DNA of 64,000 nt from CAZWSX01 sp964636985 (GCA_964636985.1 CAZWSX010000013.1:124001-188000), one strand, 5' to 3'; numbered from the stretch's first letter, positions 18,989 through 28,819 are shown. Numbers and translations: made by a program. Notes: generated by a model from the letters alone, not told the origin.

Positions 18989-20044
18989 ATGCCGAGCACC
19001 TGGCAAGTCCTGATCCCCGTTTTCAACGAGTGGGATGTCGTCAGCTTGCTGCTTCGTCGCTTCGATGACGTTTGCAAGACCCGAGGCTGGCAACTCGATG
19101 TTCTGCTCGTCGACGACGGTTCGTACGCGTCGCATCGCGAACTGCTGCGGGTCGACGGCCTCCATCACATTCAAAGCATCGAGGTTCTAACACTCGGACG
19201 AAACCTGGGAAGCCAACGCGCCATTGCCGTGGGCCTCTCGTGGCTGGCCGATCATCGCCCCGATCGCGCGACATTGATCTTGGATGGCGACGGTGAAGAC
19301 GACCCCTCCGACGTGCCCGCGCTGATCGATGCGTCCCAAGCCGATCCCAGCGAACCGATTGTGTTCGCGGCGCGCAATCGACGTCGCGAGTCGTGGCTGT
19401 TCCAGCTCTTCTATCGGCTCTACCAGGCGCTGCACATTGTCCTGATCGGTTCGGACGTCCGCGTGGGCAATTTCAGTTTCGTCCCCGCTCGACACTTGCG
19501 GACTCTATGCCTCACCAGCGAACTCTGGACCCACTACGCAGCCTGCGTGTTGGCCTCGCGCACACCTCGTCGCTTCATCCCTACCGATCGCGCCAAGCGC
19601 TTGGCCGGCCAATCGAAGATGAACTTTTATAGCCTGGTGGAACACGGGCTCGGCGCGCTCTCGATCCACGCGCCAAAGATCGCCGTGCGGGGGCTGCTCG
19701 CAACCGCCGCGCTGGCGGTGCTCGCAGCGATCATGTCCATAGCGGCAATCGCCGCCTACGCCCTCAGCGGGAGCAGAGTCGCCGGATGGACGGCCGCCGG
19801 GTCGGTCCTCGCAACCATGATCGCAATCGCCTGCGGAGCCGGCTGCCTGGCATGGGCCCTCACCTCAATCAGCCTCCGCCAAACCATGGCCTTCATCCCG
19901 CTGCGGGACTACAAATGGTTCGTTCTCGAAACCGAGTCCATTGCCGTTTCGCCTCTCTCGAATGGCACCTCAAGCGAACCGCTTAACGAGAACAACGCTG
20001 GCGCCGCTCAAGGGCAAGCTACTACTCGGGTCAATCGTGCGTAA
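18989..20044 (+). CDS. GT2 family glycosyltransferase with C-terminal membrane helices
   Basis: 351 residues. GT-A fold signature VLIPVFNEWDVV (7-18), VDDGSY (41-46) and ILDGDGEDDPSDV for the nucleotide-sugar/metal site. Hydrophobic helices at about 228-250 and 265-290 (GLLATAALAVLAAIMSIAAIAAYAL, VLATMIAIACGAGCLAWAL) resemble dolichol-phosphate-mannose-synthase-like or undecaprenyl-phosphate glycosyltransferases. It is likely to make a polyisoprenyl-phosphate sugar on the cytoplasmic face, which would feed the GT39-like enzyme upstream. The last 14 bases overlap the end of the convergent LRR gene. Confidence 0.88.
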   Translation: MPSTWQVLIPVFNEWDVVSLLLRRFDDVCKTRGWQLDVLLVDDGSYASHRELLRVDGLHHIQSIEVLTLGRNLGSQRAIAVGLSWLADHRPDRATLILDGDGEDDPSDVPALIDASQADPSEPIVFAARNRRRESWLFQLFYRLYQALHIVLIGSDVRVGNFSFVPARHLRTLCLTSELWTHYAACVLASRTPRRFIPTDRAKRLAGQSKMNFYSLVEHGLGALSIHAPKIAVRGLLATAALAVLAAIMSIAAIAAYALSGSRVAGWTAAGSVLATMIAIACGAGCLAWALTSISLRQTMAFIPLRDYKWFVLETESIAVSPLSNGTSSEPLNENNAGAAQGQATTRVNRA

Positions 20045-22613
20045 TCCTCACCCACGGGTATTTCGCCCGCAACGCGTCGATAGCCCCCGACGAAACGCGA
20101 GTTCTCTTCAGCTCCAGCTTTCTCAGCTGCGGCAGCGCCATCACATGCTTAAGTCCCTCGTCAGTGACAGCCGTGTTCGAGAGATCGAGCCGCCGCAAGT
20201 GTTTCCAGCTGGCCATGTGACGCAGCCCAGCATCCGTGACTTTTGTCCCATTGAGCCCAACCCTTTGCAGATCGGTTAGCCCGCTCATTGCCTTCAGCGT
20301 CGCATCACCTGCGGCAGTGTTCGTCAATTCGACGTCCCGCAGCCAAACGTAGTCGGCCAGATTAACGAGGACCTTGTCGTCGAAGCACGGCCCCTCCAGA
20401 TCGATCGAGCGTGTCGCGATATGGTGCTTGTTTCGCAGAAACGCCAGGCTCGCGCTGGAGAGCGTGCTGCCACCGATCGCCAGATTGTCGATTCGCGACC
20501 CCTTCAACGCATCGCGCGCCGCAATCGGCGAGACACTCGTGCCCTCCAACCAGAGATACCGCAGGTTGGCCAGGCGCGCTATCCGAGCCAGCGAAGCGTC
20601 CGAGACCCTGGTCCCGTCCAGCGACAGCCCCTGCAAACCCGTCATCTGGTCCAGGCATTCCAGATCGGCGTCCGTCAACTCCATATCCTGCAGATGCAAG
20701 TATTGCAGCGAAGGCAACTTTCCCAGTTCCTTCAGACCGGCGCCCGTGATGCCGCAATCGGTAAAACTCAACCAATAAACTGGCTGTCGTGTTGCCAGTT
20801 GCTCCAGCGTCTTGTCCGTGACGCCGCGGCCTCGCAGCGCGATATGGGTTAACTGATCGAGCGGCGCGAACTCGGCCCAGATCTCGTCGGTGATCGAGTG
20901 TTCGTCCAAATGAAGACGTTGCACATCGGAGTCCGCAACAATCGCCTGCCGCCGCTCGCGCGTTAAAGGCCATTCCCGCGGAACCTTGAGAAAATGTTGG
21001 TCGCCAAAGTGGTCCCCGGGCTCCGCCCACACCAGCGTGCGATCGTCGATGTTGACGCTCTTTCTCCACTCGCACAACGTCTTGAGTGATTCATACGAAA
21101 ACTGACCGCGCGCCACGGCCATGCCCCGGAGTTCTTCCAGCGAGAGAATCGTGGCCAGCGCGTCGTCGCCCAGTTTGGTTCCGCTGATCGTAAGTCCCGC
21201 CAGGTGCGGGTGGTCGCGGAACACGGCAAAGTCGGCAGAGGTGACCGGCGTATCGGCGAGATTGATGTATTCCAGTTTGCGCAACTTTGCCAGGGCAGCC
21301 ATGCCGCGAGCACCAATCGCACAGCCCCTTACATTGATATGGCGAACCTCGGTGTGGGCGGCCAGCAGTTCAAGTATTTCGTCGTCGCAGTTGCTCCCCT
21401 CCAGCACGAGATAGTCTTGAACCGGATACTTCGCAATCACCTCCCATTCCGCGCGAGAAAGTGGCTTAGAGATCTCGATGCCATGAAAGCGGCCCGCCCG
21501 TTTACCAGCAAGACCCCGCAATTCACTCTTGTGAAAGTCGCCCTTGTCGAGATAAGAAACCGTTTTGATATTCGGCAACGCATGAAGCCGCCGCACACCA
21601 AACAAGGTTGTTGGCGTACGGCGAATATCTAAATTCTCCAGCGTTGTCGTCTCGGTCAGCGCGTTAAGCGTGGCATCGGTAACCGCCGTCCCGCTAAGCC
21701 GGATATCGTTCAGCGGCCATTGGGCCAGCGTCCTCCCCGTGAAGTCGGTAATTCGCGTTTCACTCAGGTCGACGCCGGTTAACTTGGGAAACCTCGCGAG
21801 CTTCTTCACGACTTCGTCGTCGACTTGCGTGCCGTCCAGGTCCACCCACTTCACCTCGGCAAAGTCCGGAAACCGCGCGAAGCCTGCGCCCGTGAGATCG
21901 GTTTGCCAGAATTCCAGGCCTTCGAGCCGCGGAAACGCCGAGAGCACCTCGGCGATTTCATCACCTACCAGCGTGCCGCTCAAGTCGAGTCGGCGAAGCC
22001 GCGAGTTCCTTTTGAGATAGGCCACGCCTTGGCCCGTCACTCCCGCGCCTGGTATCAGCAACTCCTCAAGGCGAGTCCAATTCCGCAGGTCGGCAAGCGC
22101 TCCGTCGTCAATCAACGCATGATGGATGCGAAGGTTCTTTACATTTCGCAAGTGCGAGAGCCGGGCCAAATGTTCGTGCGTAACCGGCGCGTCGAGACAA
22201 TAGATCGACTCGACACGATCGATCTTCCCAATAGCCTCGAAAATGGCATCGAGCGAACTCCGCGCGTGGCTATTCACCGTCACCGCGACGACCGAACGAA
22301 AGTAGTGTCCCCCGCGAAAATTCCGCACCGCAGGCGGCAACTTCGCCAGCCATTTCGGCTCGGGTTCAAACTCACAGTGGCAATCAAGGCTGCGCAACGT
22401 CTCGAACGCAACCCGCTGCCGTTCCGACCGCGAGTACGGCAGCCCCATCGCCAGGCAAACGAGCGTGATCAGAATCAAGATCGTCCGCAACGAAAACCGC
22501 GGAACCAGCCAAGAACGCCGGCGGCGAGTCGCAGCCTTGGCGGCATCGGGCTCGCGTCTTGAGATCGCGCTGTCTTCCACCGATTTGCCCCCCTTTTTCA
22601 GGTCTGCCGCCAT
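20031..22613 (-). CDS. Long leucine-rich-repeat membrane-anchored protein
   Basis: 860 residues. A basic N-terminus (ATRRRRSWLVPRF) precedes one transmembrane helix at about 44-62 (TILILITLVCLAMGLPY). Almost all the rest is built of ~24-residue LRR units with the consensus L..L.L.GT.VTD.gL..L (for example LRRLDLSGTLVGDEIAEVL, LQYLHLQDMELTDADLECL, LRRLDLSNTAVTDEGLKHV). This is the cysteine-free LRR type common in planctomycete proteins. The anchor and basic flank put the LRR solenoid outside the cytoplasm, suggesting a protein- or surface-binding role. There is no catalytic domain. Divergent from the alpha/beta hydrolase gene and convergent with the GT2 gene (14-base overlap). Confidence 0.86.
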   Translation of the reverse strand: MAADLKKGGKSVEDSAISRREPDAAKAATRRRRSWLVPRFSLRTILILITLVCLAMGLPYSRSERQRVAFETLRSLDCHCEFEPEPKWLAKLPPAVRNFRGGHYFRSVVAVTVNSHARSSLDAIFEAIGKIDRVESIYCLDAPVTHEHLARLSHLRNVKNLRIHHALIDDGALADLRNWTRLEELLIPGAGVTGQGVAYLKRNSRLRRLDLSGTLVGDEIAEVLSAFPRLEGLEFWQTDLTGAGFARFPDFAEVKWVDLDGTQVDDEVVKKLARFPKLTGVDLSETRITDFTGRTLAQWPLNDIRLSGTAVTDATLNALTETTTLENLDIRRTPTTLFGVRRLHALPNIKTVSYLDKGDFHKSELRGLAGKRAGRFHGIEISKPLSRAEWEVIAKYPVQDYLVLEGSNCDDEILELLAAHTEVRHINVRGCAIGARGMAALAKLRKLEYINLADTPVTSADFAVFRDHPHLAGLTISGTKLGDDALATILSLEELRGMAVARGQFSYESLKTLCEWRKSVNIDDRTLVWAEPGDHFGDQHFLKVPREWPLTRERRQAIVADSDVQRLHLDEHSITDEIWAEFAPLDQLTHIALRGRGVTDKTLEQLATRQPVYWLSFTDCGITGAGLKELGKLPSLQYLHLQDMELTDADLECLDQMTGLQGLSLDGTRVSDASLARIARLANLRYLWLEGTSVSPIAARDALKGSRIDNLAIGGSTLSSASLAFLRNKHHIATRSIDLEGPCFDDKVLVNLADYVWLRDVELTNTAAGDATLKAMSGLTDLQRVGLNGTKVTDAGLRHMASWKHLRRLDLSNTAVTDEGLKHVMALPQLRKLELKRTRVSSGAIDALRAKYPWVRITHD

Positions 22614-22644
22614 TCTACCTCCCGTTCGCTAGCAAAACGCAATC

Positions 22645-22660
22645 GCCCCTTAGGAGGGGC
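22645..22660. promoter_or_regulatory. Perfect hairpin between divergent LRR and hydrolase genes
   Basis: GCCCCT-TAGG-AGGGGC, 6-bp arms, in the 168-base divergent spacer. As both neighbours point away from it, an operator or 5'-leader hairpin is more likely than a terminator. Confidence 0.4.
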
Positions 22661-22781
22661 AGCAATCAATACCTCCCTTTTGAAAATGTTTCCCTAGCAC
22701 AAACAGCACTGCTTTTTCAAACTTCCGAGCCCGACTTTCTTCGCGAACAGTTTCCTGCGAACGAATCCAGCTGGAGTCGCC

Positions 22782-23933
22782 ATGGCTACTTCGACTATTC
22801 CCACGCCCGCACAACGCCTGCGCGCGCTGCAATGCGAAATCGCCGACGCGGCCAACCGTGGCTTTTCGACGACCGACATCGCCGGGGTCGAGGCCTTCGA
22901 CGCCGCCGTGCGTACCTCATCGCGAGTGACGCCGCGCCGCGTGGTTCCGGAAACCAAGCCAGTCAAGTTCAAGGAAGTGATCATCTTTATCCACGGGGTC
23001 ACCGAGAACCCCGACGTCGACTCGCCTCGCAAGTGGTACGACGACTTGTACGACGGCGTCGACCTGGTGATCGGCGACCGCCGCAAAGCCTGGCGCGACG
23101 CCACCCGCTGCGACGTCTTTTGGGGCTTCAACTACGACGACATTGAAGAGCCCACCGGCCATCGCCTGCTCACGCAAGCCGAAAAAGAACTCGGCGATCG
23201 CGTCATGCAAAAAGTCCACGATACGTGGGAGTTCACGCTCAACCCGATGCGTCTGGCCGTCACCTACCTGGCTCGCCCTCTTTCGATTTACCGTTTTGCC
23301 GACATCTTCTACTACGTCTCGAGCGACGGCAAAGCCGCCATTCGCGCCGCCGTCGCCGAACAAGTGATGCAGCAAATCGACCCGCAAGACTGCGAGGAAG
23401 GCGAAGGACTCTCGCTCACCATCCTGGGCCACTCCGCAGGCTCAGTGATCGCCTTCGACTTTTGCTTCTTCCTCTTCTTCAGCGAAGATCACGCCTTCGT
23501 CGACCCTAGTTCAATGAGGAAGATGAACTCGCACACGCATCACGCCTGCAACCAAATGAAAGAACTGCGCACGCTGGCCCAAACCGGCCGCTTGCGGTTG
23601 CGACGGCTCTACACCTTCGGCTCGCCCATATCCATGGTCGCCTACCGGGCGGATTCGCTGTTGAACCTGTTCGCCAAAGGAAAGCGCCTCAACCCGCGCC
23701 ACTACGGCCTGTTGCCGACCAAGCCCCAAGAGCCGCTCGAAGGCCCGCGTTGGATCAATATCTGGGACAAGGACGACCCCATCGCTTATCCCGTCGAGCC
23801 ATTGCTGCACGAGTGCTGGTCGGGCCGGCTGATCAAAGACATCAACATGGATGTCTCGATGAGCGTCGCCGCCGCCCACAACGCCTACTGGGACAGCCCC
23901 GAGGTCTACCAGGCCATCGCCGATCACTGGTAG
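22782..23933 (+). CDS. Alpha/beta hydrolase (lipase/esterase-like)
   Basis: 383 residues, no signal peptide, so probably cytoplasmic. Residues 65-75 (EVIIFIHGVTE) give the first strand and an oxyanion-type HG motif. The nucleophile elbow is GHSAGS at 216-221 with Ser218. A later strand (YTFGSPISMV) and IWDKDDPIAYP could supply the acid, and the histidine is likely in the C-terminal AAAHNAYW. The arrangement resembles class 3 lipase or alpha/beta-fold proteins of unknown substrate. The start ATG at 22782 is chosen for a normal length; no clear ribosome site. It is followed by a heptanucleotide tandem repeat and is convergent with the SDR gene. Confidence 0.75.
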   Translation: MATSTIPTPAQRLRALQCEIADAANRGFSTTDIAGVEAFDAAVRTSSRVTPRRVVPETKPVKFKEVIIFIHGVTENPDVDSPRKWYDDLYDGVDLVIGDRRKAWRDATRCDVFWGFNYDDIEEPTGHRLLTQAEKELGDRVMQKVHDTWEFTLNPMRLAVTYLARPLSIYRFADIFYYVSSDGKAAIRAAVAEQVMQQIDPQDCEEGEGLSLTILGHSAGSVIAFDFCFFLFFSEDHAFVDPSSMRKMNSHTHHACNQMKELRTLAQTGRLRLRRLYTFGSPISMVAYRADSLLNLFAKGKRLNPRHYGLLPTKPQEPLEGPRWINIWDKDDPIAYPVEPLLHECWSGRLIKDINMDVSMSVAAAHNAYWDSPEVYQAIADHW

Positions 23934-23940
23934 GGAAGAG

Positions 23941-23996
23941 GCTTCAGGCTTCAGGCTCCAGGCTTCAGGCTTCAGGCTTCAGGCTTCAGGCTTCAG
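23941..23996. repeat. Heptanucleotide tandem repeat, 8 copies
   Basis: Unit GCTTCAG repeated eight times without gaps, starting eight bases after the hydrolase stop; the third copy has one T-to-C change. It is a simple sequence repeat likely to vary in copy number. It lies outside coding sequence, between convergent genes. Confidence 0.95.
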
Positions 23997-24000
23997 GCAT

Positions 24001-24026
24001 GGAACCGTTTGACGCGAAATGGTTCC
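24001..24026. terminator. Hairpin between convergent hydrolase and SDR genes
   Basis: GGAACCGTTT-GACGCG-AAATGGTTCC forms a 10-bp stem with one G-T pair. No T tract follows on either strand, so it is a possible bidirectional transcript-end structure only. Confidence 0.45.
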
Positions 24027-24061
24027 GACCCCCCAAACGCTTTGAGGCGTCGACGTACTTC

Positions 24062-24135
24062 AGTCTCCCCATCTCCCCTTCCCCCGCGCTCCCCATCTCC
24101 CCCTCACCCCTTCCCCCACTCTCCCCTACTCCCGC
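24062..24135 (+). repeat. Pyrimidine-only tract with imperfect repeats
   Basis: A C/T-dominated stretch containing CTCCCCATCTCCCC twice plus related C-rich blocks, just 3' of the SDR stop (which is on the other strand at 24145). On the minus strand it is G/A-rich and could form unusual DNA or RNA structure. Probably low-complexity filler. Confidence 0.6.
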
Positions 24136-24144
24136 ACGCACGCC

Positions 24145-24933
24145 CTACCAGCACGTATACCCACCATCGATCACCAGCGACGCGCCCGTCATGTACCGCG
24201 AGGCATCGCTCGCCAGGTATACGGCCAGCGGTCCCAAGTCGGTGGGATCGCCAAAGTGCCCCATCGGGATCTGTGACTGGAAGATTTGTGTCACCTCCGG
24301 GTGAAGCCGTTGCCATCGCTGGTTCGGCTCGGTCATGAACCCGCCGGGCAAGATCGCATTCACCGTGATGCCGTGCGGCGCCCAGTCGGCCGCCGTGGCA
24401 CGTGTCATCATCACGATCGCCGCCTTGCACGTTTCGTAGTGCCGCCCGGCAATGCCACGCCCCGCGACGAGTGCGTTGATCGACGCGATGTTAATCACCC
24501 GCCCAGGCTTGCCTGCCTTGAGCAGTTCTCCGCCAATAATCTTGGTGCACAGGAACGCCGACGTCAGATTGAAATCGACATGCTTCTGCCACTGCTCGAG
24601 CGACGTTTCGTGCAGCGGAATATTCTCCCGCCGGCCACCCACGTTGTTCACCAGAATGTCGATCGCCCCGACCTGTAGCGCCTTCTGGCAGGCCGCTTCA
24701 CACTCGGGCGGACTACCAATATCGGCAACAATCGTATGGGCTTGTCGCCCGCGCTGGCGGATGTCGTCGGCCGTCTTGTTAAGGCTCTCCACATCGCGCC
24801 CAGCCAGCACAACATCGGCCCCCGCCTCAGCGAGGGCCAGCGACATCTCCCGCCCCAATCCACGGCTTCCCCCTGTAATAAAAACTCGTTTGCCATCAAG
24901 CTTGAAACGGTCGAGAACGCTCACAGTGGTCAC
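24145..24933 (-). CDS. SDR family oxidoreductase (gluconate 5-dehydrogenase-like)
   Basis: 262 residues, the classical short-chain dehydrogenase length. The cofactor motif TGGSRGLG is at 20-27, NNVG near 96, and the catalytic set Ser151, Tyr166, Lys170 (YETCK) is complete. The PGGFMTEPN segment after the active site and the terminus YMTGASLVIDGGYTCW are typical of the gluconate 5-dehydrogenase / 3-oxoacyl-reductase-like branch. The fingerprint ADVVLAGRD places Arg after strand 2, which usually favours NADP. The substrate is not determined by sequence. The gene is single and divergent from hemL, with about 150 bases between the two starts. Confidence 0.9.
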   Translation of the reverse strand: MTTVSVLDRFKLDGKRVFITGGSRGLGREMSLALAEAGADVVLAGRDVESLNKTADDIRQRGRQAHTIVADIGSPPECEAACQKALQVGAIDILVNNVGGRRENIPLHETSLEQWQKHVDFNLTSAFLCTKIIGGELLKAGKPGRVINIASINALVAGRGIAGRHYETCKAAIVMMTRATAADWAPHGITVNAILPGGFMTEPNQRWQRLHPEVTQIFQSQIPMGHFGDPTDLGPLAVYLASDASRYMTGASLVIDGGYTCW

Positions 24934-25086
24934 CTCAGAAGGAAGTAGGGCGGGATGGAGCAGGGCAGGGGAGGACCGCCATTATGCCCGAACGCGTGGC
25001 CCAAAGGTGGTCGCCCGAAACGGCCTGCGAAGGTAGGATTTCGTAATACACTTCACTCACCAACCCGACGCCTGACTTTCCCCAAC

Positions 25087-26372
<1,286 letters not shown>

Positions 26373-26373
<1 letters not shown>

Positions 26374-26394
26374 GACGGACAATTCTGTCCGTCC
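26373..26394 (+). repeat. Palindromic repeat copy C (variant stem)
   Basis: GGACGGACA-ATTC-TGTCCGTCC, perfect 9-bp stem, starting at the last base of the hemL stop. Same ACA-loop-TGT core as copy A but a different, compensated outer stem. It is followed 28 bases on by copy B, making a two-stem composite that recurs, inverted, at 47362-47431. Confidence 0.85.
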
Positions 26395-26421
26395 AAAGTG
26401 GAGTCAGCCCCTAAAAAAGTG

Positions 26422-26443
26422 GCACAGACAATCCTGTCTGTGC
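26422..26443 (+). repeat. Palindromic repeat copy B
   Basis: GCACAGACA-ATCC-TGTCTGTGC, identical to copy A, with the same left flank CTAAAAAAGTG and right flank GCAGTGGACACGCTTTAGC. It lies between hemL and the following methyltransferase-like gene. Confidence 0.88.
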
Positions 26444-26495
26444 GCAGTGGACACGCTTTAGCCAGTGGAGACCGAGCGCAAGAGGAGATCGTGGA

Positions 26496-27194
26496 ATGAC
26501 CAACGAAGCTAAACCAGCATCCACCATTCTCTGGCGATCCCTTCTCTCGCTGCCCGTTTTCATCCTCGCCCTTGGCGCACTGCTGTTCGGCGCGGCCCGC
26601 AATATCCGCTGGCTCAACGGTTGGCTCTTCATCGCCGTCTTCGTCGCCTTGTCGATCCCCAGCATCGCCTACCTGTGGCGAGTCAACCCCGACATCTTCG
26701 TCGCCCGCGCCAAAATCCACGCGGGTTCGAAAGCTTGGGACCTGATCCTCGTCACCATCATTTTGACAGCCTTCTTCGCGATCTTCCTGGTCGCTGGCCT
26801 CGACGCCCGCTTCCACTGGTCGAACGTTCCGACCTGGTTGACCGCCAAGGGCTTCGCCTTGCTGGTGATCGGCTATCTTGGCTCCATCTGGGTCTACGGC
26901 GCGAACAAATTCGCCGAGCCCACCGTCCGCATCCAAAAGGATCGCGGGCAAACCGTGATTTCGACTGGCCCCTACGCGATCGTCCGCCACCCGCTCTACA
27001 TGTGGTCGCTGATCATGATCTACGGTTTCCCCTTGGCGCTCGGCTCATACTGGGCACTGGTCCCTTGCATGATCGGGACCATTGTTTTGGTTGCGCGAAC
27101 GGCCCTCGAAGACCAAACGCTGCAAGCGGAGTTGGACGGGTACAAGGAGTACGCGGAGCGCGTGCGGTACCGGTTGATTCCGGGGGTTTGGTGA
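26496..27194 (+). CDS. Isoprenylcysteine carboxyl methyltransferase-like membrane protein
   Basis: 232 residues with about five hydrophobic segments (LLSLPVFILALGALLFGAA, WLFIAVFVALSIPSIAYL, ILVTIILTAFFAIFLVAG, GFALLVIGYLGSIWVYGA, LIMIYGFPLALGSYWALVPC). The C-terminal signature is GPYAIVRHPLYMWSL, then an acidic EDQTLQAEL and GYKEYAERVRYRLIPGVW, the SAM-binding core of the ICMT / phospholipid-methyltransferase (PEMT) superfamily. Bacterial members are usually of unknown substrate; prenylated proteins are not expected here, so a lipid or small-molecule methylation is more likely. SAM would be supplied by metK, which is distant. The ATG at 26496 is preceded by AAGAGGAGATCGTGGA, containing a good AGGAG ribosome site. 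Confidence 0.85.
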   Translation: MTNEAKPASTILWRSLLSLPVFILALGALLFGAARNIRWLNGWLFIAVFVALSIPSIAYLWRVNPDIFVARAKIHAGSKAWDLILVTIILTAFFAIFLVAGLDARFHWSNVPTWLTAKGFALLVIGYLGSIWVYGANKFAEPTVRIQKDRGQTVISTGPYAIVRHPLYMWSLIMIYGFPLALGSYWALVPCMIGTIVLVARTALEDQTLQAELDGYKEYAERVRYRLIPGVW

Positions 27195-27221
27195 CGTCTT
27201 CGATTGCGTCTGGAGTGTTGC

Positions 27222-27746
27222 GTGCAAAATGCAAACGACGATGGCAGGTGGTCGAAGACCCACATCCTGCTCTGTGACCTGACTCACTGTGAGTTAAAGA
27301 GCAAGATCGCATGGCCCCCATTCGGCTTCATCGCGAAACACTTGACATCGACTAAAGCTGGCAACTGGCGGCAGGCCGCGAATTTGATTAAGGCAATTCG
27401 AGAATGGAATGATGACCTGGGAGCCGTGATCGTTCAACTGACTCAAACATGTTTATTGCAATGCGCCCAGGATGGGTACCTGGCGGCCTGGCAAAAAATC
27501 GTCGACGAGTTGCAAGCCGAAAAAGGGATCGTGTTTGTGCACGAACACAATCTGCAAGGCATGTGGAATGCCTGCATCGATAAGCGCTATCCGGTTACAG
27601 CACGATCGATGAGGGTCGGGGCCGAAGTCATTGCAAATCTCCAAGCCTCGGGAATTACCGTGCTCCCATACAAGAAACGAACCGACTTGGTGTTGGCTAT
27701 TGCGAGGCACCTGCAGGAAATGCAAGGCGGCGCTCGCGAAGCCTGA
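27222..27746 (+). CDS. AT-richer orphan protein, unknown
   Basis: About 174 residues from a GTG at 27222; a TTG at 27204 would add six and ends only nine bases after the previous stop. I do not recognise the family. No signal peptide or membrane helix. The sequence alternates strands and helices: THILLCDLTHCEL, WRQAANLIKAIREW, GAVIVQLTQTCLLQC, GIVFVHEHNLQGMWNAC, MRVGAEVIANLQASGITVLPY, TDLVLAIARHLQEM, which suggests a small alpha/beta (Rossmann-like) fold. Base composition is visibly lower in G+C than hemL and the TatD gene beside it, hinting at recent acquisition. Five cysteines and the HEH motif could be a metal site. It is directly after the ICMT-like gene, but co-function is not shown. Confidence 0.6.
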   Translation: MQNANDDGRWSKTHILLCDLTHCELKSKIAWPPFGFIAKHLTSTKAGNWRQAANLIKAIREWNDDLGAVIVQLTQTCLLQCAQDGYLAAWQKIVDELQAEKGIVFVHEHNLQGMWNACIDKRYPVTARSMRVGAEVIANLQASGITVLPYKKRTDLVLAIARHLQEMQGGAREA

Positions 27747-27776
27747 CCCTTCGGAAAGATAGCCACTTGATCTATA

Positions 27777-27787
27777 CTAGAGTCTAG
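27777..27787. promoter_or_regulatory. Palindrome CTAGA-G-TCTAG upstream of TatD-like gene
   Basis: Eleven-base palindrome overlapping a TATACT box (27773-27778) in the 88-base spacer before the TatD-type gene. Possible -10 element with an overlapping operator; no convincing -35. Confidence 0.3.
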
Positions 27788-27834
27788 AGCGACGACGCTC
27801 GCCATCAGTTCCGCACGCACCAGGCCACCTCCCC

Positions 27835-28647
27835 ATGGACTATTTCGACCCCCACATCCACATGGTTTCGCGGATCACCGACGACTACGAAACGTTGGCC
27901 CGCATGGGGTGCGTCGGGATGAGCGAACCAGCCTTCTGGGCAGGCTTCGACCGCGGCAGTGCCGAGAGCTTTCGCGATTACTTCCGCCAGCTCACCGAAG
28001 TCGAACCCAAGCGGGCGGCCAACTACGGTATCCAGCACTACACGTGGCTCTGCATCAACGCCAAGGAAGCCGAAAACGTCCAGCTCTCGCGAGAAGTGAT
28101 CGCGCTGATCCCCGAGTTTCTGAATTGCCCCAACGTGCTGGGAATCGGCGAGATCGGGCTCAACAAGAACACCAAGAACGAATCGACCATCTTCCTGGAG
28201 CACATGGAACTGGCGATTAAGCACCAGCAGCAAATCCTGATTCACACGCCCCACTTGGAAGATAAGTACCAAGGGACGCGGATGATTCTCGATATGCTGA
28301 TGGGCGACAAGCGAATCGACCGCAGCCGCGTGTTGGTCGACCACGTCGAAGAACACACCGTCCGCCCCGTGCTGGAAGCTGGCTTCTGGGCCGGCATGAC
28401 CCTCTATCCCGTCAGCAAATGCACTCCGCAGCGGGCCTGCGACATCGTCGAGCGCTACGGGGCTGAACGATTGCTCGTGAACTCAGCCGGAGACTGGGGA
28501 CCCTCCAAGCCAACCGCCGTCCCCGACTTCATCTTCGAAATGCGCCGCCGCGGCCACGCCGAAAGCTTGATCAAGCAGGTCGTCTACGACAACCCGCTCA
28601 AGTTCTTCTCACAAAGCAAGAACTTCAAGTTCAAACCGAGGGGCTAG
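27835..28647 (+). CDS. TatD-family metal-dependent hydrolase
   Basis: 270 residues, full length for the TatD / amidohydrolase superfamily. The first-strand metal motif is DPHIH (His7, His9). Next come IGEIGLN (Glu ligand or base), ILIHTPH (His), VLVDHVEEH (His) and VNSAGDWG (Asp). All the ligands of a two-metal TIM-barrel phosphodiesterase are visible. Known TatD proteins are DNases or RNases; the branch here (DYFDPHIHMVSR, CINAKEAENV) looks more like the less-studied TatD-related hydrolases, so the substrate is open. No signal peptide, so cytoplasmic. Followed by a palindromic repeat. Confidence 0.85.
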   Translation: MDYFDPHIHMVSRITDDYETLARMGCVGMSEPAFWAGFDRGSAESFRDYFRQLTEVEPKRAANYGIQHYTWLCINAKEAENVQLSREVIALIPEFLNCPNVLGIGEIGLNKNTKNESTIFLEHMELAIKHQQQILIHTPHLEDKYQGTRMILDMLMGDKRIDRSRVLVDHVEEHTVRPVLEAGFWAGMTLYPVSKCTPQRACDIVERYGAERLLVNSAGDWGPSKPTAVPDFIFEMRRRGHAESLIKQVVYDNPLKFFSQSKNFKFKPRG

Positions 28648-28655
28648 AAAAGTAG

Positions 28656-28675
28656 GCCGGACAATCCTGTCCGGC
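28656..28675 (+). repeat. Palindromic repeat copy D (variant stem)
   Basis: GCCGGACA-ATCC-TGTCCGGC, 8-bp stem, nine bases after the TatD-like stop. Loop ATCC is as in copy A; the stem differs by compensated changes. Confidence 0.82.
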
Positions 28676-28760
28676 GAGAGTGGACTTCGCCTTTTCCAAA
28701 GACCTAAGAGCGATCGAAAATCAGCTCTCTTGACTGCTCCCAAAACAAGAGCCGCACTAC

Positions 28761-28782
28761 GCACAGACAGGATTGTCTGTGC
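28761..28782 (-). repeat. Palindromic repeat copy E (inverted)
   Basis: Reads on the minus strand as GCACAGACA-ATCC-TGTCTGTGC, identical to copies A and B, with the flank CTAAGAAGTA on its left (minus strand). It faces copy D, 85 bases away, in the TatD / DUF4142 convergent spacer. Confidence 0.85.
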
Positions 28783-28819
28783 TACTTCTTAGAGGCCACC
28801 TCAACCTACCTCCTCCTCA

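Noticed and set aside
23941..23996. CRISPR-like array
   Set aside because: The unit is seven bases, contiguous, with no spacers and no cas genes.
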